A stretch of DNA of 8,946 nt from an uncultured Bacilli bacterium (GTDB lineage Bacteria; Bacillota_I; Bacilli_A; RF39; UBA660). Below are positions 1-6,575 of this stretch, one piece after another. The notes under the pieces were generated by a model. The model saw only the letters and a list, made by a program, of their open reading frames with translations. It searched no databases and had not been told where the DNA came from. Location: contig CANRLQ010000036.1 of NCBI GenBank assembly GCA_947631525.1, positions 1 to 8,946 of the forward strand. The letters run 5' to 3'. The position numbers were made by a program, and so were the translations under genes. Every line of letters starts with the position of its first letter. Within the stretch, counting starts at the first letter, position 1.

Positions 1-104
1 CACAATTACTTAAAAGAAATATAAAAATATTTAAAAAAAGAGTAAGAGATATAATAGAAGCACAACTAGAAGTAGTAAATGAATTTGATCAAGTAGAACT
101 TTAA
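1..104 (+). CDS. divIVA: DivIVA, C-terminal fragment (5' end outside window)
   Basis: An open frame enters from the left edge (first whole codon at base 3) and ends at TAA 102-104, giving 33 visible residues. The tail contains KIFKKRVRDIIEAQLEVV, which resembles the C-terminal coiled-coil end of Bacillus-type DivIVA (pattern FR.R...LLEAQLE.L, then an acidic end). DivIVA is a membrane-curvature-binding coiled-coil scaffold at poles and septa. Context supports the call: in Bacillus, divIVA lies directly upstream of the T-box and ileS, exactly as here. Only the tail is visible, so another DivIVA-family protein is possible. The stop codon touches the first helix of the ileS T-box leader, so there is no intergenic gap before the riboswitch. 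Confidence 0.7.
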   Translation, partial: QLLKRNIKIFKKRVRDIIEAQLEVVNEFDQVEL

Positions 105-307
105 AACAAATGATAGAGACGATATATTAGTCGATTTAAAGAGAGTTAAGGGTTGGTGTAACTTAACATGAAGCTAATATATAGATCACTCTTAATGTGT
201 TTATTTAAAAGATAAAACGGTAACGCGTTATAGTATTGAGTGTATATAATATATAAAGTAAGGTGGTACCACGGGTAATTCTCGTCCTTAATTGGATGAG
301 TTTTTTT
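104..307 (+). promoter_or_regulatory. Isoleucine T-box riboswitch (leader of ileS)
   Basis: This tRNA-sensing leader controls ileS by transcription antitermination. Stem I: base helix 104-108/198-202, lower helix 115-118/189-192, upper helix 122-130/174-182, and a distal AG...GGTTGGTG...A loop around 142-161. The specifier is most likely ATC (185-187), an Ile codon followed by a purine. The T-box proper is AAGGTGGTACCACGG (260-274). Its UGGU (264-267) offers U267 to pair with an A discriminator base, as expected for tRNA-Ile. Antiterminator: 259-263 with 286-290, and 271-275 with 281-285, leaving the seven-base bulge 264-270. Uncharged tRNA-Ile should stabilise this form and switch ileS on. 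Confidence is high for a T-box and somewhat lower for the exact specifier register. Confidence 0.95.
281..307 (+). terminator. T-box regulated intrinsic terminator
   Basis: A 7-bp stem pairs CTCGTCC (281-287) with GGATGAG (294-300), including one G-U pair. It has a six-base loop and is followed by seven Ts (301-307). Its left arm is the same segment (281-290) that closes the antiterminator, so the two structures exclude each other. This is the OFF state when tRNA-Ile is charged. Confidence 0.9.
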
Positions 308-367
308 ATTTTTAAATTGATAATAAAATATAATTTTATTAATATATTTTAAAAATGGGAGGTTATT

Positions 368-3300
368 ATGAAAAATTTTGAAGAATTAGATAAAAGAAAT
401 GTTAGTGAAGTTGAAAATGAAAGATTAGAAAAATGGATAAAGGAAGATTTACTTAATAAAACAATAGAAAATAGAAAAGAAAATAAAAACTTTGTTTTTT
501 ATGATGGACCAGCAACAGCTAATGGAATGCCAGGAGTACATCATATGCTTGCTAAAATAGTAAAAGATACTTTTTGTAAATATAAAACAATGAGAGGATA
601 TAAAGTTTTACGTAAAGTAGGATGGGATACACATGGACTTCCAGTAGAAGTGCAAGTTGAAAAGCAACTGGGATTTAATGGAAAAGGTGATATAGAAAAA
701 TATGGTATAAAAGAATTTAATGAAAAATGCCGTGAAAGTGTATGGGAAAATGAAGAAGCTTTTAGAAACTTCACATATAAAATGGGACAATTTATTGATT
801 TAAAACATCCATATGTAACATATGATAATAATTATATTGAAACAGAATGGTGGATTTTGAAAAAATATTTTGAAGCAGGTTTAATATATGATGGTTTAAA
901 GATTTTACCATATTGTCCAAGATGTGGAACAGGTTTAGCTAGTCATGAAGTAGCTCAAGGTTATAAAGAAATTAGTGTTAATACAGTAACTGTACCTTTT
1001 AAATTAAAAAATGATGATGCTTATTTATTAGTATGGACAACAACACCATGGACCCTTATTTCAAATGTAGCTGCTTGTGTTAATCCAAATCAAGAATATG
1101 TAAAGTGTGAATCAAAAGGATATAAGTTTATTGTTGCCAAAGCCTTAGCAAATAAAGTATTAGAAACATATAAAGGTAAAGACTTAGAATATATGGAATA
1201 TGAACAATTATTACCATTTTTAAAAGTTGATAAAAAAGGTTTTTATGTAACATGTGATGATTATGTAACAATGGAAGATGGTACTGGTATAGTTCATATT
1301 GCTCCAGCATTTGGACAAGATGACTATGAAGTAGGATTAAAATATAATTTACCAATTTTAAATCCAGTAGATGAGTCAGGATGTTATACTGACGGGCCTT
1401 GGAAAGGTAGATTAGTAGTTGATCCAGAACTTGAAATAGAAATAATTAAATATTTAAGTAAAGAAGACAAATTATTTAAAAAACAAAAAATGGAACATAA
1501 TTATCCACATTGTTGGAGATGTAAAACACCACTCGTTTATTATTCTAAAAAAAGTCTTTATATAAAAACAACAGCATATCAAGATAAAATAATAGAAGCT
1601 AATAACAAAGTTAATTGGTATCCATCATATGTTGGAGAAAAAAGATTTGGTAATTGGTTAGAGAATATGAATGATTGGGCTATAAGTCGTAATAGATACT
1701 GGGGAACTCCAATACCTTTATGGCGATGTACTTGTGGTCACGATGAAATGATTGGTTCAAGAAAAGAATTAGTGGAAAAAGCAATAGAAGAAATAGATGA
1801 AAATATAGAACTACATAGACCTTATGTCGATGACATCCATATAAAATGTCCAAAATGTGGAAATACTATGAATAGAGTAAATGATGTTATGGATTGTTGG
1901 TTTGATTCAGGAGCTATGCCATTTGCTCAATATCATTATCCTTTTGAAAATAAAGAATTATGGGAAAGTCAGTTTCCAGCAGATTTCATCTGTGAAGGAA
2001 TTGATCAAACACGTGGTTGGTTTTATACTTTAATGGTTATATCAACTTTTGTAAAAGGACAGAGTCCATATAAAAATGTTGTTGTAAATGATTTAGTATT
2101 AGATAAATTTGGTGGAAAGATGCATAAATCAAGAGGTAATGCTGTAGCTCCTATGCCAATATTAGAAAATTATGGAGCAGATGCAACAAGATTTTTCATG
2201 CTTCATTCATCTCCTGTATGGACACCTTTAAAATTTGATGAAGATGGTATAAAAGAAATGATATCAAAATTCTTTAATACTTTAAAAAACACTTATAATT
2301 TCTTCTCAATGTATGCTAATACTGATAATATTAATCCTAAAGATTTTAAAATTGCTTATAATGATTTAGAAGAAATAGACAAATGGTTAATAAGTAAATA
2401 TAATAAGTTAGTTAAGTATGTAACTGAAGCTTATGATGAATATGATTTAAATAAAGTAACAAAATATTTAGTAGAATTTGTATCTGAGGATTTATCAAAT
2501 TGGTATATTAGACGTAATCGTAAAAGATTCTGGTCTTCTCATACAGATAATAGTAAAAAAGCTGTTTATCAAACTACTTATGATGTATTAGTTGGCGTAT
2601 CTAAATTACTTGCTCCTATATCACCATTTATAAGTGATGAAATATATACTAAATTAACTGGTGAAGAATCAGTTCATCTAGCTGATTATCCTGAATACGA
2701 TTCAAAATTAATAAATGAAAATATTGAAAAAAGAATGGATTTAATTAGAGAATTAATCTCAATGGGAAGAAATGCTAGAGAAGATGCTAAAATTAAAGTT
2801 AGACAACCAATTAGTGAAATATTAATAGATGGTAAAGATGAAAAATTAATAAGTGATTTAGTACCACTTATAAAAGAAGAATTAAATGTTAAAAATGTTA
2901 TATTTATAACTAATTTAGATGAATATATGAATTTTAATGTAAAACCTAATTTCAAAGAAGTTGGAAAACTATTTGGTTCAAAAATTAAAGAATTTAGTGC
3001 TGTTTTAGAAAAATTATCTAGTGAACAAATAAATAAACTTAACAATGATGAAACTATTACAGTAACTTTAGCAAATGAAGAAGTAGAAGTAAATAAAAAT
3101 ATGGTAGATATTAGAATAAGTGCCAAAGAAGGATTTGATATTGTATATCAAAATAATAACTTTGTTATATTAAATACTAATTTAACAAATGAATTAATAT
3201 TAGAAGGTATAGCACGTGAAATGATATCTAAAGTTCAAAATATAAGAAAAGAAAGTGATTTTGAAATAACTGATAGAATTAATTTATATTATAATAGTGA

Positions 3301-3451
3301 TTCATTAGTAAAAGAAGCTGTAGAAAAATATAAAGATTTTATCAAAGAAGAAACACTATCATTAATAATAGAAGAAAAAGAAAATCTTTCAATTGAATAT
3401 GATTTAAATGGTCATAATACATATATTGGAATAGAAAAAAATCAAAAGTAG
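368..3451 (+). CDS. ileS: Isoleucyl-tRNA synthetase, IleRS2 type with GXHH signature
   Basis: Class I synthetase of 1027 aa that charges tRNA-Ile in the cytoplasm. The start follows GGGAGG (357-362) by five bases. Visible motifs: active-site signature at residues 52-60, NGMPGVHHM, where the usual HXGH reads G56-V57-H58-H59; GWDTHGLPVE (85-94); editing-domain WTTTPWT (223-229) and GTGIVHIAPAFGQDD (305-319); Cys pairs 183/186 and 382/385; CxC 454/456 with CxxC 494/497; DQTRGWF; KMSKS loop as KMHKS (584-588). The C-terminus (KVQNIRKESDF... DRINLYY) has no terminal zinc finger. That, and the overall length, mark the eukaryote-like IleRS2 clade rather than the usual bacterial IleRS1. GXHH IleRS2 enzymes are described as mupirocin hyper-resistant; that this protein is resistant is inference. 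It is controlled by the T-box upstream and sits in the divIVA-ileS locus. Confidence 0.97.
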   Translation: MKNFEELDKRNVSEVENERLEKWIKEDLLNKTIENRKENKNFVFYDGPATANGMPGVHHMLAKIVKDTFCKYKTMRGYKVLRKVGWDTHGLPVEVQVEKQLGFNGKGDIEKYGIKEFNEKCRESVWENEEAFRNFTYKMGQFIDLKHPYVTYDNNYIETEWWILKKYFEAGLIYDGLKILPYCPRCGTGLASHEVAQGYKEISVNTVTVPFKLKNDDAYLLVWTTTPWTLISNVAACVNPNQEYVKCESKGYKFIVAKALANKVLETYKGKDLEYMEYEQLLPFLKVDKKGFYVTCDDYVTMEDGTGIVHIAPAFGQDDYEVGLKYNLPILNPVDESGCYTDGPWKGRLVVDPELEIEIIKYLSKEDKLFKKQKMEHNYPHCWRCKTPLVYYSKKSLYIKTTAYQDKIIEANNKVNWYPSYVGEKRFGNWLENMNDWAISRNRYWGTPIPLWRCTCGHDEMIGSRKELVEKAIEEIDENIELHRPYVDDIHIKCPKCGNTMNRVNDVMDCWFDSGAMPFAQYHYPFENKELWESQFPADFICEGIDQTRGWFYTLMVISTFVKGQSPYKNVVVNDLVLDKFGGKMHKSRGNAVAPMPILENYGADATRFFMLHSSPVWTPLKFDEDGIKEMISKFFNTLKNTYNFFSMYANTDNINPKDFKIAYNDLEEIDKWLISKYNKLVKYVTEAYDEYDLNKVTKYLVEFVSEDLSNWYIRRNRKRFWSSHTDNSKKAVYQTTYDVLVGVSKLLAPISPFISDEIYTKLTGEESVHLADYPEYDSKLINENIEKRMDLIRELISMGRNAREDAKIKVRQPISEILIDGKDEKLISDLVPLIKEELNVKNVIFITNLDEYMNFNVKPNFKEVGKLFGSKIKEFSAVLEKLSSEQINKLNNDETITVTLANEEVEVNKNMVDIRISAKEGFDIVYQNNNFVILNTNLTNELILEGIAREMISKVQNIRKESDFEITDRINLYYNSDSLVKEAVEKYKDFIKEETLSLIIEEKENLSIEYDLNGHNTYIGIEKNQK

Positions 3452-3472
3452 GCAATTTTGTCTACTTTTATT
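3444..3472 (+). terminator. Intrinsic terminator of ileS
   Basis: A 10-bp hairpin pairs 3444-3453 with 3460-3469 around a six-base loop. It has A-rich sequence upstream and CTTTTATT on the 3' side. The left arm includes the last sense codons and the TAG stop of ileS. The U-tract is mostly within the stem, so efficiency is uncertain. Confidence 0.65.
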
Positions 3473-3557
3473 CATAATCTACCTTACAAAAAGTATACAT
3501 TTTATTGTCTTCATTTTAACGCTTTTTTAAATTAATATTTCTTTTCAAACTTTAATA

Positions 3558-3566
3558 TGATATAAT
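3558..3566 (+). promoter_or_regulatory. Extended -10 promoter for cdaA-cdaR
   Basis: TGATATAAT (3558-3566) is a consensus extended -10 element. The -35 at 17-bp spacing (3538-3543, TTTCTT) is weak, as is usual for extended -10 promoters. Transcription would start near 3573, giving a leader of about 25 bases before the cdaA start. Confidence 0.6.
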
Positions 3567-3583
3567 CATAGGTATAGAATATT

Positions 3584-3589
3584 GGGAGG
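3584..3589 (+). promoter_or_regulatory. Ribosome binding site that fixes the cdaA start
   Basis: GGGAGG lies seven bases before ATG 3597. An in-frame TTG at 3582 overlaps this site and would add five residues, but it has no ribosome site of its own, so ATG 3597 is preferred. Confidence 0.85.
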
Positions 3590-3596
3590 TAAGAAT

Positions 3597-4427
3597 ATGA
3601 CATTCGATACTATAACTGGATTTATTACCAAATTAGTAGATGTTTTATTAGTTTGGGGATTAATATATTATATATTAAAAAATTTAAGAAAAAATGTAAA
3701 AATGGTTCTTTTATTTAAGGGAATACTTATTATAATTGCTTTAAAAGTAATAGGAGATATATTCAATTTAGTAACAATTGGATATTTGCTTGATTATGTA
3801 ATAACATGGGGACCATTGGCTCTTATCGTAATATTTCAACCAGAAATACGTAATGTACTTGAATATTTAGGTAGAAGTCAATTATTAGGAAGACATAAAG
3901 TATTAACCGTAGATGAGAGAGAAAAAGTTGTATATGAAATAACAAATGCTATGGAATATTTAAAGAAATCAAGAATTGGAGCTTTAATAGTAATAGAACG
4001 TGATAATAGTTTAAATGATTATATAGAAAAATCAAAGAAAATATATGCTGATATATCATCAGATTTATTGATATCTATATTTTTCCCAAATAATCCACTT
4101 CATGATGGTGGAGTAATAATCCAGGGTGATAAGATTACTAGTGCTGGAGCTGTTTTCCCAACTAGTGATAATATGAAAATTAGTAAAAGATTAGGAACAA
4201 GACATAGAGCTGCTTTAGGAATATCAGAAACAGGAGATTGTATAGCTTTAATTGTTTCTGAAGAAACTGGAAGATTATCAATTGCTATGAATGGTGAACT
4301 TAATTATAACTTAACTGCCGATGAAGTAAAAATGATTTTACTTGAAGAATTGCGTCCTAAAAAATCAATATTAATGGAAGATGATAGTGAGGAGGATAAT
4401 TATGAAGAAAATGTTGACAACAATTAA
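3597..4427 (+). CDS. cdaA: Diadenylate cyclase CdaA (membrane-bound c-di-AMP synthase)
   Basis: Membrane enzyme of 276 aa that condenses two ATP into cyclic di-AMP, a Bacillota second messenger for potassium/osmotic balance and wall homeostasis. Three hydrophobic N-terminal segments (about residues 10-27, 37-53 and 59-80) precede a cytosolic DAC domain (about 81-260). Catalytic motifs are visible: LHDGG (168-172, the DGA motif with Gly for Ala) and LGTRHRA (199-205, the RHR motif), then GISE and IVSEETG. Length is close to Bacillus CdaA (about 273 aa). The tail after about 262 is strongly acidic. It is first in a two-gene operon with cdaR, overlapping it by 26 bp in another frame, which suggests translational coupling. 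The glmM gene that usually follows cdaR is absent here. Confidence 0.96.
   Translation: MTFDTITGFITKLVDVLLVWGLIYYILKNLRKNVKMVLLFKGILIIIALKVIGDIFNLVTIGYLLDYVITWGPLALIVIFQPEIRNVLEYLGRSQLLGRHKVLTVDEREKVVYEITNAMEYLKKSRIGALIVIERDNSLNDYIEKSKKIYADISSDLLISIFFPNNPLHDGGVIIQGDKITSAGAVFPTSDNMKISKRLGTRHRAALGISETGDCIALIVSEETGRLSIAMNGELNYNLTADEVKMILLEELRPKKSILMEDDSEEDNYEENVDNN
4389..4395 (+). promoter_or_regulatory. Ribosome binding site that fixes the cdaR start
   Basis: GAGGAGG lies six bases before ATG 4402, within the cdaA coding sequence. An in-frame ATG at 4381 is upstream of this site and has no comparable ribosome site before it, so 4402 is the likely start. Confidence 0.85.
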
Positions 4428-5760
4428 ATCCTTTTTTGAAAATCTTTGGAAATTAATTGATAAATTCATAGTACTTCCAATTACCAAATTAATATTTCAT
4501 ATAAGTTCAAAATTTGATAGTTCAAGTAAAAAATTTGAAAATTGGTTATCAAGTGCTAATACATTACTTTTCATATCGCTTTTCCTAGCTATCGCTATAT
4601 TTATAATAATTGATAGAAAAATAATAGTATTTAACGATAATTCAGCAGAAGTATTAAAAAATCAACCTGTTGAAGTTAACTATAATAAAGAGGCATATGT
4701 AGTAGAAGGAGTACCAGAAACAGTAGATGTTACATTAATTGGTAGCAAAACAGATTTATATATTGCTAAACAATCATCATCACATAATGTTACCGTTGAT
4801 TTAACTGGGTTAAAACCAGGTACGCATAAAGTTAATATTAACTATAATCAAAATGTTGGAAATATTGATTATATGGTAAATCCATCAACTATAACAGTCA
4901 TTATTTATGAAAAAGTATCTGAAACAGCAACTATGTCAGTTGATATTATAAATCAAGATAAATTAGATCCTAAATTAGTTATAGATGATATAGATTATGA
5001 TACAGATAAAGTAGTTATCAAAGGAGCAGAACATCAAATTAATGAAGTGGCATCTGTTAAAGCTGTCGTTGATGTTAATAACCTTACATCACAAGAAAGT
5101 GGTAAATCTACTTTAAAAGATGTACCTCTTAAAGCTTATAATGCATCTGGTGATGTTGTAGATGTTGAAATTGTACCTGCAAAAATTGATGTAGATGTCC
5201 AAATATCATCACCAAGTAAAGAAGTGCCAATTAAAGTAATTCCAAAAGGAGAAGTTAGTTTTGGTAAAGCTATAAGTTCAATTAGTCAAAGCGTTACAAA
5301 AGTAATTGTTTATGGTGATGAAAAAGTGTTATCTGATATAAGTTATATTCCAGTAGAAATAGATGTAGATCAATTAAAAGAAAATAAAGAATATAAATTA
5401 GAACTTTCAAAACCAGTAGGAGTAAGATCATTATCAGTTAATAATATAACTCTTAAAGTTACTTTAGATTCAGTAGCTAATAAAGACTTTGAAAATATAA
5501 GTATTGAGTCAAGAAATTTAGCTGATGGATACTCAGTACAAGGAGTAAGTGAAGATTCTACTAAAGTTACAGTAACTGTAAAAGGTGTTCCTTCTGTTAT
5601 TAATAGTATAAATGAATCTGATATTAATGCTTATATTGATTTAAGCGGATATAAAGAAGGAGAACATGAAGTAGATGTATATGTTGAAGGAATTGAATTA
5701 AAAGCTCAATATGTTTCAAAAACAAAGAAAGTAAAAATTAAAATTGTCAAGAATAAGTAA
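4402..5760 (+). CDS. cdaR: CdaR/YbbR-domain regulator of the diadenylate cyclase
   Basis: Single-pass membrane protein of 452 aa that in Bacillus and Listeria binds CdaA and modulates c-di-AMP production. A cytoplasmic N-terminal stretch of about 50 residues is followed by one membrane segment (about 53-71), placing the rest outside the cell. The outside part shows about four YbbR-type beta repeats (roughly 88-170, 175-267, 272-355 and 362-449), with recurring elements such as V.GV...V.V...G, VDL and V.VT. Repeat borders are approximate. The start at 4402 was chosen for its perfect ribosome site and a basic MKKML beginning. The gene overlaps cdaA by 26 bp and is followed directly by a terminator, so the operon ends here. 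The role is inferred from the family and from pairing with cdaA. Confidence 0.93.
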   Translation: MKKMLTTIKSFFENLWKLIDKFIVLPITKLIFHISSKFDSSSKKFENWLSSANTLLFISLFLAIAIFIIIDRKIIVFNDNSAEVLKNQPVEVNYNKEAYVVEGVPETVDVTLIGSKTDLYIAKQSSSHNVTVDLTGLKPGTHKVNINYNQNVGNIDYMVNPSTITVIIYEKVSETATMSVDIINQDKLDPKLVIDDIDYDTDKVVIKGAEHQINEVASVKAVVDVNNLTSQESGKSTLKDVPLKAYNASGDVVDVEIVPAKIDVDVQISSPSKEVPIKVIPKGEVSFGKAISSISQSVTKVIVYGDEKVLSDISYIPVEIDVDQLKENKEYKLELSKPVGVRSLSVNNITLKVTLDSVANKDFENISIESRNLADGYSVQGVSEDSTKVTVTVKGVPSVINSINESDINAYIDLSGYKEGEHEVDVYVEGIELKAQYVSKTKKVKIKIVKNK

Positions 5761-5761
5761 A

Positions 5762-5786
5762 GGGACCATATAAATGGTTCTTTTTT
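5762..5786 (+). terminator. Intrinsic terminator of cdaA-cdaR
   Basis: The stem 5762-5769/5774-5781 contains two G-U pairs and has an ATAA loop. A run of six Ts (5781-5786) completes it. It starts one base after the cdaR stop and precedes the gpsB promoter. Confidence 0.85.
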
Positions 5787-5808
5787 AAATTATAATTAAT
5801 AAACTAAA

Positions 5809-5837
5809 TTGACAAAATAATAATTTTTATATAAAAT
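5809..5837 (+). promoter_or_regulatory. Sigma-A type promoter of gpsB (and possibly rnpB)
   Basis: A consensus -35 TTGACA (5809-5814), a 17-bp spacer and a -10 TAAAAT (5832-5837). It is placed about 26 bases before the gpsB start. No terminator is visible between gpsB and rnpB, so this promoter could also feed the RNase P RNA. Confidence 0.8.
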
Positions 5838-5851
5838 ATTAGTAGAATGAG

Positions 5852-5857
5852 AGGTGG
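5852..5857 (+). promoter_or_regulatory. Ribosome binding site that fixes the gpsB start
   Basis: AGGTGG is five bases before ATG 5863. A GTG at 5854 is in frame but lies inside this site. Starting at 5863 also makes residue numbers match Bacillus GpsB exactly across the N-terminal domain. Confidence 0.8.
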
Positions 5858-5862
5858 AGAAG

Positions 5863-6192
5863 ATGTATCAAGAAAGAATACTTTTAACAGGTAAAGATAT
5901 TTTAGAAAAGGAATTTAAAATTGATACTAGAGGTTATCGTCCACAAGAAGTAGATAAATTTTTAGATGTTATTATTAGAGATTATGAAGAATTTATATCA
6001 ATTATCAAAGAAATCGAAAATGATAAAAAAGAATTAATCGAAGATAATATTAAATTAAAACAAGAAATTCGTACACTTAGAACAAAATTAGATGTTTTAA
6101 GAGATGATTCTTCTGGTAATAATGATGTAAGTAATGTAGACTTATTAAGAAGATTATCAAATCTAGAAAAAATTATTTATGGAAAAGATTAA
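5863..6192 (+). CDS. gpsB: Cell-division regulator GpsB (DivIVA family)
   Basis: Cytosolic coiled-coil adaptor of 109 aa that binds N-terminal tails of penicillin-binding proteins and coordinates septal and side-wall peptidoglycan synthesis. The N-terminal DivIVA-like domain reads TGKDILEKEFK (9-19), RGY (23-25), EVDKFLD (29-35), and the groove residues Tyr25, Asp31 and Asp35 of Bacillus GpsB are conserved at the same numbers. A heptad-rich coiled coil runs about 40-80. After a short polar linker, the C-terminal trimerisation helix appears as LLRRLSNLEKIIYG (94-107), diagnostic of GpsB rather than of DivIVA itself. It lies directly before rnpB, as in Bacillus, and its TAA stop falls within the first rnpB helix. 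Confidence 0.95.
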   Translation: MYQERILLTGKDILEKEFKIDTRGYRPQEVDKFLDVIIRDYEEFISIIKEIENDKKELIEDNIKLKQEIRTLRTKLDVLRDDSSGNNDVSNVDLLRRLSNLEKIIYGKD

Positions 6193-6548
6193 TATTTTGA
6201 CAAACGCTGTATCCTAGTGATATAGAGGAAAGTCCATGCTCACACAATCTGTGATGATTGTAGTGTTCGTGCATAGGGAAAAAATAACCTATGGTAAGGA
6301 AACTTAACGGCTTCGATGTAACCTAAGTATTTTATATATGGTTATAGTAGATATAAAAGTGCCATAGTGACGAAGAATCTGGAAACGGAGGAAATGGAAC
6401 GCGGTAAACCCCACGAGTGAGAAACCCAAATTTTGGTAGGGGAACCCATTAAAAGAGAATAAGAATCTTTTAAGGGACTTGATTAATTCAGGTAGATAAA
6501 TGTTTGTCACCTAGTAATAGGTACAGAACATGGCTTATAAAATATTAA
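6189..6548 (+). ncRNA. rnpB: RNase P RNA, type B
   Basis: Catalytic RNA, about 360 nt, that removes the 5' leader from pre-tRNAs together with protein RnpA (not in this window). Conserved blocks resembling Bacillus subtilis type B RNA are visible in order: GAGGAAAGTCCATGCTC (from 6225), GTAGTGTTCGTGC (from 6260), GTGCC...AGTGACGAAG (from about 6360), GGAACGCGGTAAACCCC (from 6396), GAGAAACCCAAATTTTGG and TAGGGGAACC (from 6419), and ACAGAACATGGCTTA (from 6523). Ends were set by helix P1 pairing 6189-6198 with 6539-6548 (ten A-U pairs) and P2 pairing 6199-6205 with 6502-6508. No convincing own promoter is visible in the end of gpsB. Mature ends could differ by a few bases. Confidence 0.97.
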
Positions 6549-6555
6549 TTTTTTT
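6549..6555 (+). terminator. T7 tract abutting helix P1 of rnpB (possible weak terminator)
   Basis: Seven Ts follow the 3' strand of rnpB helix P1 without any separate hairpin. P1 plus this tract could serve as 3' end signal, but P1 is purely A-U and closes a long RNA, so partial read-through into rodZ is plausible. Confidence 0.35.
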
Positions 6556-6575
6556 ATTTATAAGGAAGGTGTATT

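Noticed and set aside
222..231. Palindrome TAACGCGTTA upstream of the T-box sequence.
   Set aside because: It falls within the stem II/III region of the T-box leader and is best explained as part of that RNA, not as a protein operator.
2686..3126. A 146-codon reverse-strand frame inside ileS.
   Set aside because: It is antisense to conserved IleRS sequence, has no ribosome site and is of low-complexity Ser/Leu/Ile composition expected from the complement of an AT-rich gene. The other reverse frames in ileS and rnpB were dismissed likewise.
3582..3596. TTG start for cdaA, adding five residues.
   Set aside because: The TTG overlaps the GGGAGG ribosome site of the better ATG at 3597.
4098..4112. 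CdaA has DGG rather than DGA in its first catalytic motif.
   Set aside because: The Asp is kept and the RHR motif is intact. As far as I recall, Gly occurs at this place in other CdaA proteins, so it is not evidence of lost activity.
4381..4401. Upstream ATG for cdaR, adding seven residues.
   Set aside because: The ideal ribosome site GAGGAGG lies downstream of it and serves ATG 4402.
6197..6226. TTGACA followed 18 bp later by TATAGA, resembling a promoter.
   Set aside because: It lies inside the 5' part of rnpB (end of P1, P2 and P3 region) and would start RNA past helices P1-P2, producing a broken RNase P RNA. The bases are explained by the RNA structure.
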